This document shows, one piece after another, positions 34,063 to 43,958 of a stretch of DNA of 45,336 nt. The notes beneath the pieces are model-generated. The model was given only the letters and a program-made list of their open reading frames with translations. It was not told the origin of the DNA and ran no database searches. The DNA lies in NCBI GenBank assembly GCA_024691125.1, contig JAILNV010000125.1, positions 1-45,336 of the forward strand, given 5' to 3'. A program made the translations under genes and the position numbers. Source of the DNA: Lachnospiraceae bacterium (GTDB lineage: Bacteria > Bacillota > Clostridia > Lachnospirales > Lachnospiraceae). The first letter of the stretch is position 1; every line of letters begins with the position of its first letter.

Positions 34063-34853
34063 ATCCGCTGCTCCTCCTTTTCAACCCTGTTCATTATCCG
34101 TTCCGTAAATATTGCAAAAAATCCTATGAGCATAAGCAGGATAGCGGAGATGATAGATCCGTTATTCCAATCATAGGAGCTGAAGTAGCTGCCTATCAGG
34201 CTTCCCATGATGTAGGTACTGTTATAAACCATATCAAGAACAACATAATTGGTCATAGCCGGGAGAAATACCATGGTTATGCCGCTTATTATACCGGGAA
34301 CGGTCAGAGGCAGGATAACCCGTTTCAGAACCTGAGGAAAATCAGCTCCCAGATCATAACCGGCTTCTATTATCGAGCTGTCAAGCTTGGTCAGAGCATT
34401 AAACAGAGGCATGATCATAAAGGGAAGAAAATCATAGACCATACATATCACCGTATTAACAAAGGGATGATATGCAAGGTTGCCTTCAAGCATCGTAAGG
34501 ATTTCCTTAAGCGCTGTTATCCTGAGCGTAAAATTGATCCACATCGGAAGTACAAATATCATAAGAAACGAGTGCTTTCTTGCATACTTACCCTTAGCCA
34601 GTATATATGCGACAGGATATGCCAGCAAAAGACATATGACTGTAACGACCACCGCAATGGCAACCGAATAAACAAGTGTACCCATAGTCTTGCTGTTTGT
34701 AAAAAAGATAATAAAATTGGCAAACGATATGTTACCGTTTTCATCGGTAAAACCGTAATAAAGTACCACTAAAAGCGGCATTACAACAAACAGTATAAGA
34801 TAGATCAGATAAGGAATTGACAGCTGTCTTCTGTCTAAATGGAAATTTCTCAA
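34059..34853 (-). CDS. potB: Spermidine/putrescine ABC transporter permease
   Basis: A 264-residue permease with six helices and the EAA loop EAGYDLGADFPQVLKRVILPLTVPG (about 167-191). I place the start at TTG 34853: GGAGG lies 7 bases upstream, and the TTG overlaps the potA TGA as TTGA, mirroring the ATGA junctions of the next two genes. A longer frame from 34943 would overlap potA by about 90 bases and its first 30 residues are low-complexity and unlike PotB. The potC start overlaps its stop. Confidence 0.93.
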   Translation of the reverse strand: MRNFHLDRRQLSIPYLIYLILFVVMPLLVVLYYGFTDENGNISFANFIIFFTNSKTMGTLVYSVAIAVVVTVICLLLAYPVAYILAKGKYARKHSFLMIFVLPMWINFTLRITALKEILTMLEGNLAYHPFVNTVICMVYDFLPFMIMPLFNALTKLDSSIIEAGYDLGADFPQVLKRVILPLTVPGIISGITMVFLPAMTNYVVLDMVYNSTYIMGSLIGSYFSSYDWNNGSIISAILLMLIGFFAIFTERIMNRVEKEEQRI

Positions 34854-36325
34854 TCCGTTACCTCCTGCTTCTGCTCCTCCAACAGCCTGTACTTCATTTT
34901 CTTCTTTGGAAGAATTACGCTTACCTTGTCTCCATAATTCCAAAGATCCTCATCATCCACCACGTAATCAATCTCATTATCCGTTCTTATCGTATAGCTG
35001 TAATGATCGCCTATATAATAGAACGATACAATATTTCCCACAACATCACCCTTCTTGGCATCATCGGACATATCGCCGTCCTCAGGCTGGAAGAAAGCCA
35101 TTACCTTCTTCCCCTGGTAATCTATATGTTCTCCGTCCTTTCCGATAAGCCTTCCTTTGGATATCCTGGAATCCGGATACAGACATTCGGCATCAACAAA
35201 CAGCGAAAAATCCCTGAATACGATAAACAGTCCCTTGCCATCCACGAAACCGTCTATCATACCCTCGAAATTATTGATCGAAGTATCATAAGGAATTATA
35301 TGTATATTATCAGGAAGAATATAGAGCCCCACAGTATCTCCCGGCCTGTAATTCTCAAGGCAGTGAACCTCCATCTCATACTGTCCGCACTGTACGAAGG
35401 TAATATAAAATGTACCCTTGAAATCAGTACTGGTAACCTCACCCGTAAGCTGACCCTCCCCCGGCTTTACCACGGAAACATCCTCAGGTCTGATCACAGC
35501 CTCTATTTTCTTACCCGTTTCATAATCGTCCACACAGCTGAATTCCGTACCCGCAAAGGCAGCTTTCATCTTTCCGGTCATAACTCCGTTGAATATATTG
35601 CTCTCACCGATAAAGTCAGCCACAAACACATTGGCCGGCTCATTATATATCTCCTCGGGAGTCCCAATCTGCTGTACCTTGCCGTCCGCAAGTACCACGA
35701 TCTTGTCAGACATTGTAAGCGCCTCCTCCTGATCGTGGGTTACAAAAATGAAGGTGATACCGAGACGCTTATGCATACTCTTAAGCTCAAGCTGCATCTC
35801 CTTACGCATTTTATAATCAAGCGCGCTTAGGGATTCATCCAACAGCAGTACCCTCGGTTCATTAACTACCGCTCTTGCGATCGCAATACGCTGCTGCTGA
35901 CCTCCTGACAAGGTAGTTATACTCCTCTTCTCAAAGCCCTCAAGGTCAACCAATTCGAGCACCTCGGAGACCTTCTTGTCTATTTCAGCCTTGGGAAGCT
36001 GCTTAAGCTTAAGCCCGAAAGCAATATTGTCATATACATTAAGATGCGGGAAAAGAGCGTATTTCTGGAATACGGTATTAACCGGCCTATCATTGGGTGC
36101 AAGCATGGAAATATCACTGCCGTCAAGCAGTATCTCCCCCTCAGTCGGCTTGTCGAATCCGCCGATCATCCGCAGTATCGTTGTTTTTCCGCAGCCCGAA
36201 GGACCGAGTAACGTGACGAATTCTCCTTCATTTATATCAAGGCTTAAGTTCTCTATGACATTAACCTTTCCGTCAAAGGACTTCCTGACATTATTCATTT
36301 TGATTATAGTGTTTGTCTTTTCCAT
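34850..36325 (-). CDS. potA: Spermidine/putrescine ABC transporter ATP-binding protein, extended C-terminus
   Basis: A 491-residue ATPase; usual PotA proteins are about 350-380. Walker A GPSGCGKTT (about 41-49), Q-loop VFQKYALFPHLNVYDN, signature LSGGQQQR (about 140-147) and Walker B LLLDESLSALD (serine where proline is common). From about 285 on, a TOBE/OB-like region begins at RPEDV; a second similar region at about 400-480 (FFQPEDG ... VVGNIVSFYYIGDHYSY) suggests two tandem TOBE-like domains. I chose ATG 36325 with AAGGA 8 bases upstream over the in-frame GTG at 36331. First gene of the pot operon. Confidence 0.94.
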   Translation of the reverse strand: MEKTNTIIKMNNVRKSFDGKVNVIENLSLDINEGEFVTLLGPSGCGKTTILRMIGGFDKPTEGEILLDGSDISMLAPNDRPVNTVFQKYALFPHLNVYDNIAFGLKLKQLPKAEIDKKVSEVLELVDLEGFEKRSITTLSGGQQQRIAIARAVVNEPRVLLLDESLSALDYKMRKEMQLELKSMHKRLGITFIFVTHDQEEALTMSDKIVVLADGKVQQIGTPEEIYNEPANVFVADFIGESNIFNGVMTGKMKAAFAGTEFSCVDDYETGKKIEAVIRPEDVSVVKPGEGQLTGEVTSTDFKGTFYITFVQCGQYEMEVHCLENYRPGDTVGLYILPDNIHIIPYDTSINNFEGMIDGFVDGKGLFIVFRDFSLFVDAECLYPDSRISKGRLIGKDGEHIDYQGKKVMAFFQPEDGDMSDDAKKGDVVGNIVSFYYIGDHYSYTIRTDNEIDYVVDDEDLWNYGDKVSVILPKKKMKYRLLEEQKQEVTD

Positions 36326-36366
36326 GTTCACGATCCTTAATAAACCTTATTTTGCACAGCAGATTT

Positions 36367-36375
36367 AATATATCA
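36367..36375 (-). promoter_or_regulatory. Candidate extended -10 promoter of the pot operon
   Basis: On the minus strand TGATATATT fits an extended -10 (TGn plus TATATT); no good -35 is visible. It predicts a leader of about 35 bases before the potA ATG. Confidence 0.35.
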
Positions 36376-36465
36376 TACTTTACAGGTTTCATCCACTAAA
36401 AACTGTTACAAAGTGCTTAAATTTCCCAACACGGATAATCCTCTTTATCCAAGGTGCTCTCTCGA

Positions 36466-36499
36466 CACAAAAAAGAAGACCCTATGATCAGGATCTTCT
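36466..36499 (-). terminator. Intrinsic terminator after the EAL gene
   Basis: On the minus strand AGAAGATCCT pairs with AGGGTCTTCT (10 bp, one G-U) around a 6-base loop and is followed directly by T6. It lies about 30 bases past the EAL-gene stop. Confidence 0.88.
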
Positions 36500-36531
36500 C
36501 AGTCACTTATAACTGTCTTCTGTTTGAAGGA

Positions 36532-38421
36532 TCAAAGACTTATATTATGAACCTCATTAAAATTCCTTACAAAATCTATAAACTCCGGCATCGGAAGCGG
36601 TTTACTGAAATAATAACCCTGTATGTACTCAATATCATACTTCAGGAAGGCAAACAGTTCATCCCTGTTTTCAATACCCTCTGCCACAATCTTAAGATTC
36701 ATCTCCTTCGCCATATATCTTACAGTCTTAACCGCACTCTTAGCCTTTCTGTTAACATGGAAGGCCTTGGTCATATCCATATCGAGCTTTAAGATATCAA
36801 ACGGCATTTCCACAAGATACATAAGATTGGATTCACCTTTTCCGAAATCATCAAGCGCAAAAGTAAAGCCCACTTTTTTCAGCTGGTTCATATTATTTAT
36901 AATAACTTCCTTGCTATGTATCAGAGCACTTTCGGTTATTTCAAGATTTATCCTCTTAGGTGAAACCTTATAATACCTTACCGTGTTCATGATCTCATCA
37001 AACAATGATGTCTTCTCAGCCTGCACTACAGAAAGGTTCACCTCTATGTATTCTATACCCAACGATATTGCCTCGGTATTTGCCAGAAAATCGCATGTTT
37101 TTTCCAATACTCTCCGACCGAGCGCATTGATCTGACCTGTAGCCTCGGCAACAGGAACGAACAGACCGGGCGGCATGAGAGAACCGTCCGTATTTCTGAT
37201 CCTTACAAGCGCCTCGGCAGATGTATAACGCTTCTCCTCAGTATTATATATCGGCTGGAGGAATACCTCTACCCTGTCTTCCTTAAGCGCACTCTTTATT
37301 TCCTTCTTGATCTTATCCTGACTCTGATAATCCTCTACCATCTCCCGGGTGACATGTATGAACTGCTTCTCATCTACCCTGCGCTTATTCCTGAAGAATC
37401 GTACCAGCTTCTTGATCTCTACGAAGGATGACAGATTATAGCTGTTTTCAACCCAAATGATACAATGATCCTGGCTTCCGCTGACAGGTGAACTGAATTC
37501 ATCCAGGAAATCATCCATCAAAAACTTCATATCGGGAGTATTATCGGAAACAAGAACTATACTGTTATCAGGTGTTTTGAAAACATTTGCCTTTTTCATC
37601 CTTTCAAAATATTCTATGTATTTGGCAATACGCTTCTCTTCCTTCTCATTGTTACGCTGTCTGTGGGAAGCGTTATCAAGATTTATACTGCACAGTACAA
37701 AGAACTCATCGTTCTGTATAAGCTCATCAACATACTCACTTAAGGCAACATTATTCAGGCAGTCATACTGACTGTCGATAAAGCCTTCGGGGTTCTCAAG
37801 CATAAAAAACACAACCATGATCCCGAGAGATGTGGCAAATCCGATCACCAGAAGCGAATGATCAAATGCCTGAACTCCCATTCCAAGAAGCCATATGACC
37901 ATCCACAGCCGCACCGACTGTTTCCTTCTAAGCCTTACCTTTTCTCCGAAAGCGAAAGAACTTATCCATATAATACATATATTGATGGCTGAAAAAACAT
38001 ACATCAGATTTACTGCAGGACCGTATGTATATACCTCCCTGCCGCTTGAGAAGATATGAACCGGATAGAAGAATACCGCAATACACTCAGCCATACATAC
38101 TACTGCAAACGCACCTGTAATGATCCTGTGTATCTGCTTGGAGAAGACATCAGCTATAGTATAAACGATCGCCGCGATACCCTCTAAGTCAAGCATACAC
38201 AGATACAGACGGCATATAAGCAGTACAAGCCACGTCGGTAAGGTGTCCTTATAATGAATGGCTATAACAGAGCCGATGTCAAAACAGAGGTTAGCAACAC
38301 TTATAAGCAGGATATAAAAGAATACCCTGCGCTTGTACAGATCAAGCTGCTTTGCCCCCGAATAAAAAACCAGAAGCACTAAAATATTCATCAGTCCGCA
38401 AATTTGAACCGCAATATTCAT
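36532..38421 (-). CDS. Membrane EAL-domain cyclic-di-GMP phosphodiesterase
   Basis: A 629-residue protein. About seven hydrophobic helices occupy residues 3-207. A middle region (about 222-350) follows a GGDEF-like pattern but lacks the GGDEF signature. The EAL domain (about 370-620) has E403-A-L, N462, E494, DDFG (524-527), K545, E581 and QGYYFSKPL (601-609), i.e. the full metal-binding and catalytic set, so hydrolysis of cyclic-di-GMP to pGpG is expected. GAGG lies 6 bases before the ATG. It is monocistronic or last in a run, with a strong terminator downstream. It complements the HD-GYP regulator at 3220-4731. Confidence 0.93.
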   Translation of the reverse strand: MNIAVQICGLMNILVLLVFYSGAKQLDLYKRRVFFYILLISVANLCFDIGSVIAIHYKDTLPTWLVLLICRLYLCMLDLEGIAAIVYTIADVFSKQIHRIITGAFAVVCMAECIAVFFYPVHIFSSGREVYTYGPAVNLMYVFSAINICIIWISSFAFGEKVRLRRKQSVRLWMVIWLLGMGVQAFDHSLLVIGFATSLGIMVVFFMLENPEGFIDSQYDCLNNVALSEYVDELIQNDEFFVLCSINLDNASHRQRNNEKEEKRIAKYIEYFERMKKANVFKTPDNSIVLVSDNTPDMKFLMDDFLDEFSSPVSGSQDHCIIWVENSYNLSSFVEIKKLVRFFRNKRRVDEKQFIHVTREMVEDYQSQDKIKKEIKSALKEDRVEVFLQPIYNTEEKRYTSAEALVRIRNTDGSLMPPGLFVPVAEATGQINALGRRVLEKTCDFLANTEAISLGIEYIEVNLSVVQAEKTSLFDEIMNTVRYYKVSPKRINLEITESALIHSKEVIINNMNQLKKVGFTFALDDFGKGESNLMYLVEMPFDILKLDMDMTKAFHVNRKAKSAVKTVRYMAKEMNLKIVAEGIENRDELFAFLKYDIEYIQGYYFSKPLPMPEFIDFVRNFNEVHNISL

Positions 38422-38507
38422 CAGTAACCTCTTAAAAAATCAATTCAATTATATATCGACATTTATTTTACCATACTTAAGTGCGTTTATAAACTTTTAA
38501 CGTTTCT

Positions 38508-39434
38508 TTAGTAAAACATCTTTAATATATCATAGATACCGTCCCACATTATCCATCTGCCGTTTAGCCTGACAACAATAATCTCGGTATATTCCTGCTT
38601 ACCCGACACCGGACCGTCTTCTTTACTGCCGGTAACTCTCTGAGTACAGAATACCCTGTAGCCCCGGGTAATACCGGGGGTTTTTAGCGTCCGTGTAACG
38701 TTATGCACCGCATCCTTAAGCGCCGGATCAGCAGATTCGACCATACCGGACGCATCAATATCATTAAGTATCCCGTTAAGCTCGGTCTGCAGAGCCGCAG
38801 CCTGTATGGAATCAAGCTTCTCCATACCGTCTATTGATACCGTATAATGAAAATCATCTCCGTACCGTTCACAATTATCCCTGTATAATTCCCTGCTTTT
38901 TAAAAGTGATGAATCCAGAGATGCTTTATAATCCTCATTGGCACCAAGCAGCTCCCTCAGCCTGTCAAATTGCTTATCGGCAACGTGATTAGCGTATGCC
39001 CTACTCAGCTCCTCACCGGTATATTCCGGCTTATTCAGATACTCCTCGTATATTCTGACAGGTGTTCTGAAATTGTTTTTGACTGTCTTTACCGAACCGA
39101 TCACCGCTGCTATTAGAACAACAACCGAAACCGCCAGAAACAGCAGAAGCTTTGTCTTGGTTGATCTCTTCTTTTTTCTCACCTTTGCAGACCGCCCTGC
39201 TCCATTGCCTGCTATGGTTTCATACGGACTCCCGTCTCCCGGATCATTTTCAAACTCGGCTATCTTTTGAAGTGCTGCTCCGGTCAGAGCATCTATGTAT
39301 CCAGGATCGGTTTCTGTATCACTTGTGATACCTTTGGCATTCCCGGCCGAGTCCATATTTCCCTTTTTATTCCGGGATTCGCTATTCTTCCCATCAAGGA
39401 TGATGACCCGCTTTACATCCTTATTCTTTGCCAT
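38508..39434 (-). CDS. Single-pass membrane protein of unknown function
   Basis: A 308-residue protein I do not recognise. Residues 1-93 are charged and low-complexity, with a basic KVRKKKRSTKTK just before one membrane helix (about 94-115); the orientation rule puts the N-terminus inside and residues 116-308 outside. The outer part has an alternation of helices and late strands (YTEIIVVRLNGRWIMWD) that could be an NTF2-like or DUF-type fold; not certain. GGAG lies 5 bases before the ATG. The start is 14 bases after the sbcC stop, so it is probably co-transcribed with sbcDC. Confidence 0.8.
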   Translation of the reverse strand: MAKNKDVKRVIILDGKNSESRNKKGNMDSAGNAKGITSDTETDPGYIDALTGAALQKIAEFENDPGDGSPYETIAGNGAGRSAKVRKKKRSTKTKLLLFLAVSVVVLIAAVIGSVKTVKNNFRTPVRIYEEYLNKPEYTGEELSRAYANHVADKQFDRLRELLGANEDYKASLDSSLLKSRELYRDNCERYGDDFHYTVSIDGMEKLDSIQAAALQTELNGILNDIDASGMVESADPALKDAVHNVTRTLKTPGITRGYRVFCTQRVTGSKEDGPVSGKQEYTEIIVVRLNGRWIMWDGIYDILKMFY

Positions 39435-39448
39435 CCTGTCTCCACTCT

Positions 39449-42400
39449 TTATAATCCGGCATCAACTGTGAACCTGCTTCCACCCCGTGTTTTCTCTACA
39501 CGTATCTGTTGCGGGATATTCTCCTTAAGCTCATCACGATGACTTATTATACCGACCAGTTTATTTGTTCCCGACAGAGTCTTCAGTATCTCAAGCGCAC
39601 TGTCTATGGAACGCTTATCAAGGGTTCCGAAGCCTTCATCAATGAAGAGTGCATCCATCTGGATACCGCCCTTGTTTGAAGAAACAGTATCCGAAAGGCC
39701 CAAAGCCAGCGCCAGTGATGCTTTAAAGCTTTCACCACCTGACAGAGATCCAACAGGCCTTCGGTGTCCCGTATAATTGTCAAGCACCTCCAGTTCGAGG
39801 AAGTTTTCGCTCATTCTGCCGGATGCATCTTCCCTCCTGTGCAGTTCAAAACGGTCATCGCTCATCGGACGGAGACGTTTATTTGCCGCAGCGACTATAC
39901 TGTCAAATCCCTCAGACTGTACAAACTGCTCAAGAGTAATCTTTCCTCCTTTTGTCTGTCCGCTCACAAGCTTATATAACTTTTCGCAGATCATACACTC
40001 CTTTGACGACTCATCAAGCTTCTGCTTCTGCTCTGATATATTTACCTGTTTATCCCTGTTGACCTTAAGTCTGTGTTCCATTTCATTGACAGACTTTCTC
40101 TTTTCAATAACACTATGGTTCTGCTCAGAGGCTGCCGCCTTAAGCTGCTCAACATCTACCGTTTCTTTGCCCTCGGCTTCCTCTGCAACCTGCTTAAGCT
40201 GCCTCTCATTTGCGGCATCTGCTCTCAGGTATTCCTTAATCTTCTCTTCGAGTGCGGATATTTCGTTCGTATCAACCACGTGTTCCAGCATATCCTTGAT
40301 CGTGGAGAAGCTGTAATCCTTTATTGATTTGTCCAGTTCTTTGCGTGATGATTCCTCTTCTTCCGTAAGCCTCTTCATATTATCTGTAAGCGCCTTCATC
40401 TGAGCTCCTATTATCGTAACATTTGAAGCCTCATTATCACGTTTCTCTTCTACTCCGTCAATCCTTTCCAGAATTTCATTTGCTTCTTTTGCATTTTTAT
40501 TCATCTCGGCTTCTGCCGACTCCCAGTTCTCAAAGCTCAGCTCATCCAGAGTCCTGTATGTAGCCATTTTGCCTGCTGTTTCGGTTTCAACCGTTCTTTT
40601 TCTTTCATTCAGGTCTTCACGGCGATGCTTGATCTCATCCTCTTCCACTGTCCTGGTATGCTCAAGCTTATCCTCTGTTTCCCTGAAAGCCTCGCATACT
40701 TTCTCCAGCTCTTCTGTCTGCCTGTGGTTATCTTCCAAACCCTTCTCCACTCTGGATGCGGTTTCAGTCAATAATTCCAACAGTTTATCAAGCTCCTCCG
40801 GCAGCTTCTCCTCTGCGGCCCGGTTATCGGTATCGCCTGATGCCTTAATGAGCGAAAACGCCTTAATGCATTCCTTTAAATCCTCATAAAGATGCTCCTC
40901 GAACTGGGCAAGTGCAGACCTTTCAGTCTCGACCTGTATCAGGGCGTCTGACTTTAATTTCTCCTTTATCTTCTCTGCATTCTTTAATTCCTTAAGTTCA
41001 TCCTCATCAACAGTAACCTCGGGAAGAGAAGCGGGCTCAGGATGATGAGTAGATCCGCATACCGGGCATTTCCCGCCTTCTTTCAGTTCCTTTGCCAAAA
41101 GTCCTGCTCTTGAATCTTCTACTATTCTCTCTGCAGCAATGCGCTTATCACTTATACTGTCATATTCCTCCCTGGCTTTTTCAAAGGCTTCCTGCTTAAG
41201 CACCAGCTCCTTTTTCATTTCAGACCTTGTGGGTATCCAGTTTTCATTAAATGTCTTAATCCTGTCAGAAAGCCGCCTTAGTCTTTCACCTTCATTCTGC
41301 ATTGCCATGAGCTCACCCGGTTTATCCTTAAGCTCATCCACCTCTGACTTCAGTTCGTCAACCTTCTTCTTATGAGCCTCTTCCTCCTTTGCAAGCTCTT
41401 TGTCTTCTTCCTCCAGCTTTGCATATACATCCTGCAGCTTTTTTATATATTCTGTAAGTTCGTCCCGCTCTGAATATTTTTCTTTGTCATCATTTATCTT
41501 TTCGGCAATTTTCTTAAGCTTCTCTGCCTTATCCTTTTCTTCCTCCACTTTGGCAAGTGCTACTTCAGCATCCCTTAATCCATCGTTTGCCGCTATGAAG
41601 GCTTTCTTCTTATCTGCTAAATCCTTCTCACACTTTTCTACTTCGCTTACCTTTGACTTCCATTTGACATAAAGAGGATACGCCTTGCCCACAGCTTCTT
41701 TCTGCTTTTTTAACTTCTGGCTTAATTCCTCAATATCATACCATTCGTCATCAAGTTGTGCACGCTCCTCCTTAAGCTCATCAAACCGCTCAAGAAGTTT
41801 GTTGGTCGCTTCTGCCGCCGATAAGGTATTGACTGTCTTACTATATTGCTCTTCAGCTGCCTCGAGCTCCCATTTTACACGTCTTAGCTTATTCTCATCC
41901 CATCTTATCATCCTGACGATTATATTTATAAAATCGTCCAGATTATACGTTTTCTCAAATTCTGCGGCATTGTCCCTGAGTCTTTTCAATTCTCCGGCCA
42001 TTTCATAATCGTCTACCGGAATAACATCGTTCAGATATTGTATAATACTGCTTTCCGTTTTTTCCTTGACGATTCTGGCAGCATTCATTCGTTCAGAAAG
42101 CTTGTTCTCAATGATCTTGTATTCATCAGTACGAAAGATTGCACGAAGTATTTCTGTTCTTCTTTCCGTGTTTGCGTTAAGCAACGCCAAAAACTCACCC
42201 TGCGCGATCATGACTATCTGCATGAACTGCCTTGCGTCTATCTTGAGAAGCTCCTGGACAAGAGCATTCACCTTACTCTTTCCTTCTTCTGTCCTCCCGT
42301 CAGGATAATAGAATATTACCCTCTCCGTCTCCTCTGTTATTTTTCCGTTTCTGTTGATCCGCTTATATCCGGGCTTTCTTAAAATGTGATAATCTTTTCC

Positions 42401-42661
42401 ATTATGTGAAAAATAGAAGTCAACAAAGCTCTCGGTCTGCTCAACGGCATACTCGCTTCTTAAATACCCGACACCCCTGTACTCTCCGCTGACCGTACCG
42501 TACAGAGCATAACAGATGGCATCAAAAATTATGGTTTTACCTGCTCCCGTATCTCCCGATATGAGAAACAGGCTGTTTTCACTGAATTTGTCGAAATCAA
42601 TATCCGGCATTCTGTCCGCATACGGACCAAATGCGCTGATCACAAGCTTAACCGGCTTCAT
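39449..42661 (-). CDS. sbcC: Exonuclease SbcC (Rad50-like ATPase)
   Basis: A 1070-residue SMC-like protein. Walker A GDTGAGKT (36-43), QIVMIAQGEF (148-157), long coiled coils on each side of a zinc hook CPVCG (532-536), ABC signature LSGGESF and Walker B LFIDEGFGTLD near the C-terminus. With SbcD it forms the ATP-driven nuclease that opens hairpins and processes blocked DNA ends. Length fits Gram-positive SbcC. Overlaps sbcD by 14 bases. Confidence 0.97.
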   Translation of the reverse strand: MKPVKLVISAFGPYADRMPDIDFDKFSENSLFLISGDTGAGKTIIFDAICYALYGTVSGEYRGVGYLRSEYAVEQTESFVDFYFSHNGKDYHILRKPGYKRINRNGKITEETERVIFYYPDGRTEEGKSKVNALVQELLKIDARQFMQIVMIAQGEFLALLNANTERRTEILRAIFRTDEYKIIENKLSERMNAARIVKEKTESSIIQYLNDVIPVDDYEMAGELKRLRDNAAEFEKTYNLDDFINIIVRMIRWDENKLRRVKWELEAAEEQYSKTVNTLSAAEATNKLLERFDELKEERAQLDDEWYDIEELSQKLKKQKEAVGKAYPLYVKWKSKVSEVEKCEKDLADKKKAFIAANDGLRDAEVALAKVEEEKDKAEKLKKIAEKINDDKEKYSERDELTEYIKKLQDVYAKLEEEDKELAKEEEAHKKKVDELKSEVDELKDKPGELMAMQNEGERLRRLSDRIKTFNENWIPTRSEMKKELVLKQEAFEKAREEYDSISDKRIAAERIVEDSRAGLLAKELKEGGKCPVCGSTHHPEPASLPEVTVDEDELKELKNAEKIKEKLKSDALIQVETERSALAQFEEHLYEDLKECIKAFSLIKASGDTDNRAAEEKLPEELDKLLELLTETASRVEKGLEDNHRQTEELEKVCEAFRETEDKLEHTRTVEEDEIKHRREDLNERKRTVETETAGKMATYRTLDELSFENWESAEAEMNKNAKEANEILERIDGVEEKRDNEASNVTIIGAQMKALTDNMKRLTEEEESSRKELDKSIKDYSFSTIKDMLEHVVDTNEISALEEKIKEYLRADAANERQLKQVAEEAEGKETVDVEQLKAAASEQNHSVIEKRKSVNEMEHRLKVNRDKQVNISEQKQKLDESSKECMICEKLYKLVSGQTKGGKITLEQFVQSEGFDSIVAAANKRLRPMSDDRFELHRREDASGRMSENFLELEVLDNYTGHRRPVGSLSGGESFKASLALALGLSDTVSSNKGGIQMDALFIDEGFGTLDKRSIDSALEILKTLSGTNKLVGIISHRDELKENIPQQIRVEKTRGGSRFTVDAGL

Positions 42662-43925
42662 CTATTGCACCTGCTTCCCTGGCTATTTCTTCCATTACCT
42701 TCATTTCATCGTTGCTTATCCTATAACCGTACGCCGCTTCATAGAATTCCGTAACAAGCTCACCAAAGGACTTATTCCTGACTTTGGTATCGGTATTGAT
42801 GCTCTTCCGTTCTTTGGTATGTGCATTATCATAATCAAGTCTTACTGTGTATGGATAAGTCTGTCTGAATATACCGATGGCATCCGGCTGAGTCTCCTCA
42901 TCGGTCAGTGTCACATATATATAGTCTTTGTTATCCGCTTTATTCTCCTTTCGAAGAAGAACGGACATCTCTCCTTTAATATGCCTCAAATCTCTCAGCG
43001 GCTTCAGGGGAACCGTTTCAATGACAAAATCACCTTTTCTGCCCGCTGTAACCAAGGTCACGGACTTCGTTCTGTCCTCATCGCTGAATGAATACTTGAT
43101 CGGTGAACCGGCATAGCGGATCTCATATCGATCAACAGACTGGGAAGCATGGATATGTCCGAGCGCCACATAATCAAATGCCCCGAAAGCATCTGCTCCT
43201 ATCATTTCAGACGGGCTTACATTCTTTGCGGCTATTCCTTCGGAACCGGACATTACGGGTACACTGCTTCTTCCTGTAACGAACTGATGTGCCACAAGGA
43301 TATTGCGCTTCCCGGGATCTATTCCGGCCTTTGACAGCACCACTCTGAGAGCATCGTCATAACTCTTTATATTTTCCTCGGGATGGCATTTCTTTATCTG
43401 CGATAACTTAATATACGGCAGCAGATATATATCCAGTTCACCGTCACCGTCTTTCATGGTATGCTTTTCAAGAGTCCCGTTATACTTTGCCGATATAAAT
43501 ATCTTGTTGGTTTCGAACAGTGCGCTTCCGTAGTCAAGTCTTTCTTCCGAATCGTGGTTTCCTTTTATTATAAAAACCTTAATCTTAAGCTTGGCAAGCT
43601 CTGCTAGAAAATCGCCGAACAGGCTCATGGCCTTCTCACCCGGATCGGGTCTGTCATAAATATCTCCGGCTATAATAACCCCGTCTATCGCCTTTTCCTT
43701 TACTATATCAATAATCTGTCTCAATATATATTTCTGGTCGTCTATCAGAGCAACATCACACAGGGTCCTTCCCAAATGAAGATCGGCCGTATGAAGAAAT
43801 GTCAGGCTCTTCTTTGTAAGGAAAACATCCTTACAGCTTGAGCACTTAATTCTGCCAAGGCCGGACTTAACCTTGTATTTCTTTCCACATACGGGGCAAA
43901 AATATATTTCAAAATCAGTAGCCAT
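42648..43925 (-). CDS. sbcD: Exonuclease SbcD (Mre11-like) with N-terminal zinc ribbon
   Basis: A 425-residue nuclease subunit. The metallophosphatase motifs are complete: HTADLHLG (45-52), GDIYDRP (87-93), GNHDSEERL, AHQFVTG and GHIHASQ. Unusually, before the first motif (residues 1-38) lies a zinc-ribbon-like segment with C10, C13, C28 and C31. The ATG at 43925 has AGAGG upstream and the only alternative starts would cut into the ribbon, so the ribbon belongs to the protein. Translated ahead of sbcC, with a 14-base overlap. The sortase gene ends 33 bases upstream. Confidence 0.95.
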   Translation of the reverse strand: MATDFEIYFCPVCGKKYKVKSGLGRIKCSSCKDVFLTKKSLTFLHTADLHLGRTLCDVALIDDQKYILRQIIDIVKEKAIDGVIIAGDIYDRPDPGEKAMSLFGDFLAELAKLKIKVFIIKGNHDSEERLDYGSALFETNKIFISAKYNGTLEKHTMKDGDGELDIYLLPYIKLSQIKKCHPEENIKSYDDALRVVLSKAGIDPGKRNILVAHQFVTGRSSVPVMSGSEGIAAKNVSPSEMIGADAFGAFDYVALGHIHASQSVDRYEIRYAGSPIKYSFSDEDRTKSVTLVTAGRKGDFVIETVPLKPLRDLRHIKGEMSVLLRKENKADNKDYIYVTLTDEETQPDAIGIFRQTYPYTVRLDYDNAHTKERKSINTDTKVRNKSFGELVTEFYEAAYGYRISNDEMKVMEEIAREAGAIDEAG

Positions 43926-43958
43926 TTTCTCACCTCTCAGCCTGCAATTTAAATATCT

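Noticed and set aside
34817-35830. 337-residue open frame on plus opposite potA and potB
   Set aside because: Antisense to conserved ABC-transporter genes with intact motifs; low-complexity product with no family match.
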